Source: Galeruca laticollis (lineage: Eukaryota; Arthropoda; Insecta; Coleoptera; Chrysomelidae). Taken from it: a DNA stretch of 64,000 bases. The notes under the pieces were generated by a model. It was not told the DNA's origin. It did no database searches and saw only the letters and a program-made list of their open reading frames with translations. The DNA lies in contig OY998180.1 of NCBI GenBank assembly GCA_963921935.1, positions 98,983,480 through 99,047,479 on the forward strand. The letters run 5' to 3'. This document shows, piece by piece, positions 63,180-64,000 of this stretch. Both the position numbers and the translations under genes were made by a program. Position 1 is the first letter of the stretch. Every line of letters starts with the position of its first letter.

Positions 63180-64000
63180 AAACACCGCATACAAAACACT
63201 CTCAAACATCCTGATATATAGATTAGCCCCATATGCAGAAAACATCCTAGGTGAATATCAAGCCGCCTTCAGAAAATACAGGTCAACTATAGACCAACTT
63301 TTCACACTGAAGCAAATTCTAGAAAAGGCTTCGCAATATAATAGAACAGTACATAACCTCTTCATAGATTTCAGACAGGCTTATGATAGCATACAGAGAA
63401 GCCAAGTATGGAACGCAATGGCGGAGTTTTCAATTCCAAAAAAGCTGATCCAGATGACCAAAATTTGCTTAGAGGGAGAATATCAAAGGTACGGGTAAAT
63501 AATAACCTATCCAGCAGCTTTGGAATAGATAACGGACTAAAACAATGCGATGCCCTCTCGCCACTACTTTTCAACGTCGTCCTAGAGAAAACCGTGAGAA
63601 CAGCTGAGATAAAAACTGAACTGCTAAAAACGAAAGTCCCCAAATTGCTGTTAGCATACGCAGATGACATCGACATCATCGGGGATTCTGTCGTAACAAT
63701 AAAGGACATTTTCAAAAAGATCGAGAAAACAACAAGCGAAGTAGGACTAAGAATTAACGACGAAAAGACGAAATACAAGTGCGTAAATAGAACGGCACGA
63801 AGAGATAGATTAGGACAAAACGTCACAATAAACAATTTCAACTTCGAAAGAGTAGAACACTTCAAATACCTTGGTGCCACAATTACAGCAGACAACGACG
63901 TCACTGAAGAAATCTAAGGCAGAATCCAGTCCGCAACCCGCTGTCTTTTTGCACTCAATAACCTTATGAAATCAAAGAGTCTAACAAGGGCTTCAAAAAT
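63180..64000 (+). pseudogene. LINE reverse transcriptase, right end outside the window
   Basis: From about 63165 the frame reads NTAYKTLSNILIY-like and then GEYQAAFRKYRSTIDQLFTL and NLFIDFRQAYDSIQRSQVW (first catalytic Asp). The frame shifts near 63460. The next frame has GLKQCDALSPLLFNVVLEKT and LLLAYADDIDIIGD (YADD intact, about 63655) and ends at a TAA near 63915, followed by QSATRCLFALNNLMKSKSLT. About 40 bp between endonuclease and RT are damaged. It copies the element RNA into DNA at the nicked target. Confidence 0.83.

Larger units (their letters stand above)
62025..64000 (+). mobile_element. LINE of the RTE-like EN/RT type, cut by the window edge
   Basis: The 5' leader includes GTCAGGGGCAACTGATGGG and TGCCGGTCCCAAGCCCGGAT, followed by endonuclease and RT ORFs in the plus direction. 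The element continues beyond 64000. A remnant of a LINE ORF1 of a similar kind lies at 33500-34070. Confidence 0.75.

Overview
The window is AT-rich eukaryotic DNA, almost certainly from an insect. It is a graveyard of nested transposable elements with no rRNA, tRNA or CRISPR. The insect assignment rests on the mix of families: a gypsy-type errantivirus with a fusion-protein-like env and a tRNA-Ser primer site, piggyBac, Jockey-like and RTE-like LINEs, BEL/Pao, Penelope-like elements, and a Maverick/Polinton of the adintovirus type. The order (Hemiptera, Coleoptera or other) cannot be decided from sequence alone. The only likely host exon is a 121-bp minus-strand exon at 2254-2374, encoding a signal peptide and ending in a clean GTAAGT donor.

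Left third (1-34 kb). A mariner-type transposase (minus) is split by a gypsy gag fragment (1-2105). The host exon follows, then a complete piggyBac with TTAA target duplications, matching terminal repeats and an uninterrupted 637-aa transposase (2628-5154). Next come a 5'-truncated LINE (5742-8285), a TA-microsatellite-flanked palindrome (8431-8740), a minus-strand Jockey-like LINE (about 8760-12900), an intron-containing Tc1/mariner-superfamily element with TIRs (13006-15245) and a Crypton-like tyrosine recombinase remnant (15832-16294). After these lie an errantivirus with LTRs, gag, pol and env but no integrase (about 16336-22203), a Penelope-end fragment split by an 894-bp TIR element (22204-23262), a ZMYM/hAT-like pseudogene invaded by a HARBI1-like piece (24012-27690), and a Tc1-like transposase split by a 2662-bp hAT element with a perfect 8-bp target duplication (28637-32640).

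Middle (34-45 kb). A 4433-bp gypsy-type LTR element (34857-39289, TSD ATAC) carries a SAP-like/coiled-coil gag, has lost protease and RT, keeps an integrase, and encodes in the env position a macrodomain of the TARG1/OARD1 type plus a CCCH zinc finger. It appears to sit in the 5' part of a BEL/Pao element. Pieces of that element recur at 40765-41660 (gag), 43905-45265 (protease, RT) and 57340-57770 (RNase H), separated by a head-to-head Penelope pair (42355-43790) and by the Polinton.

Right part. The Polinton/adintovirus (about 45277-57224) has a leftward capsid block (double jelly-roll capsid protein, penton, adenain-type protease, basic core-like protein, a PLA2-like protein interrupted by a short intron). 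Its rightward block holds the packaging ATPase, two structural-looking proteins and an integrase with chromodomain. A leftward type-B DNA polymerase has lost its palm domain through a deletion that joins it to a convergent gene. Most genes carry one stop or frameshift, so it is a dead but fairly young copy. Beyond it lies a Penelope-like element (57808-61258) with one inverted and two direct terminal repeats. Its RT/GIY-YIG ORF is decayed and its repeats carry hammerhead-ribozyme-like motifs. Then come a 58-bp tandem duplication, a 175-bp satellite-like array, a gypsy LTR fragment and a LINE of the RTE-like EN/RT type that runs off the right edge.
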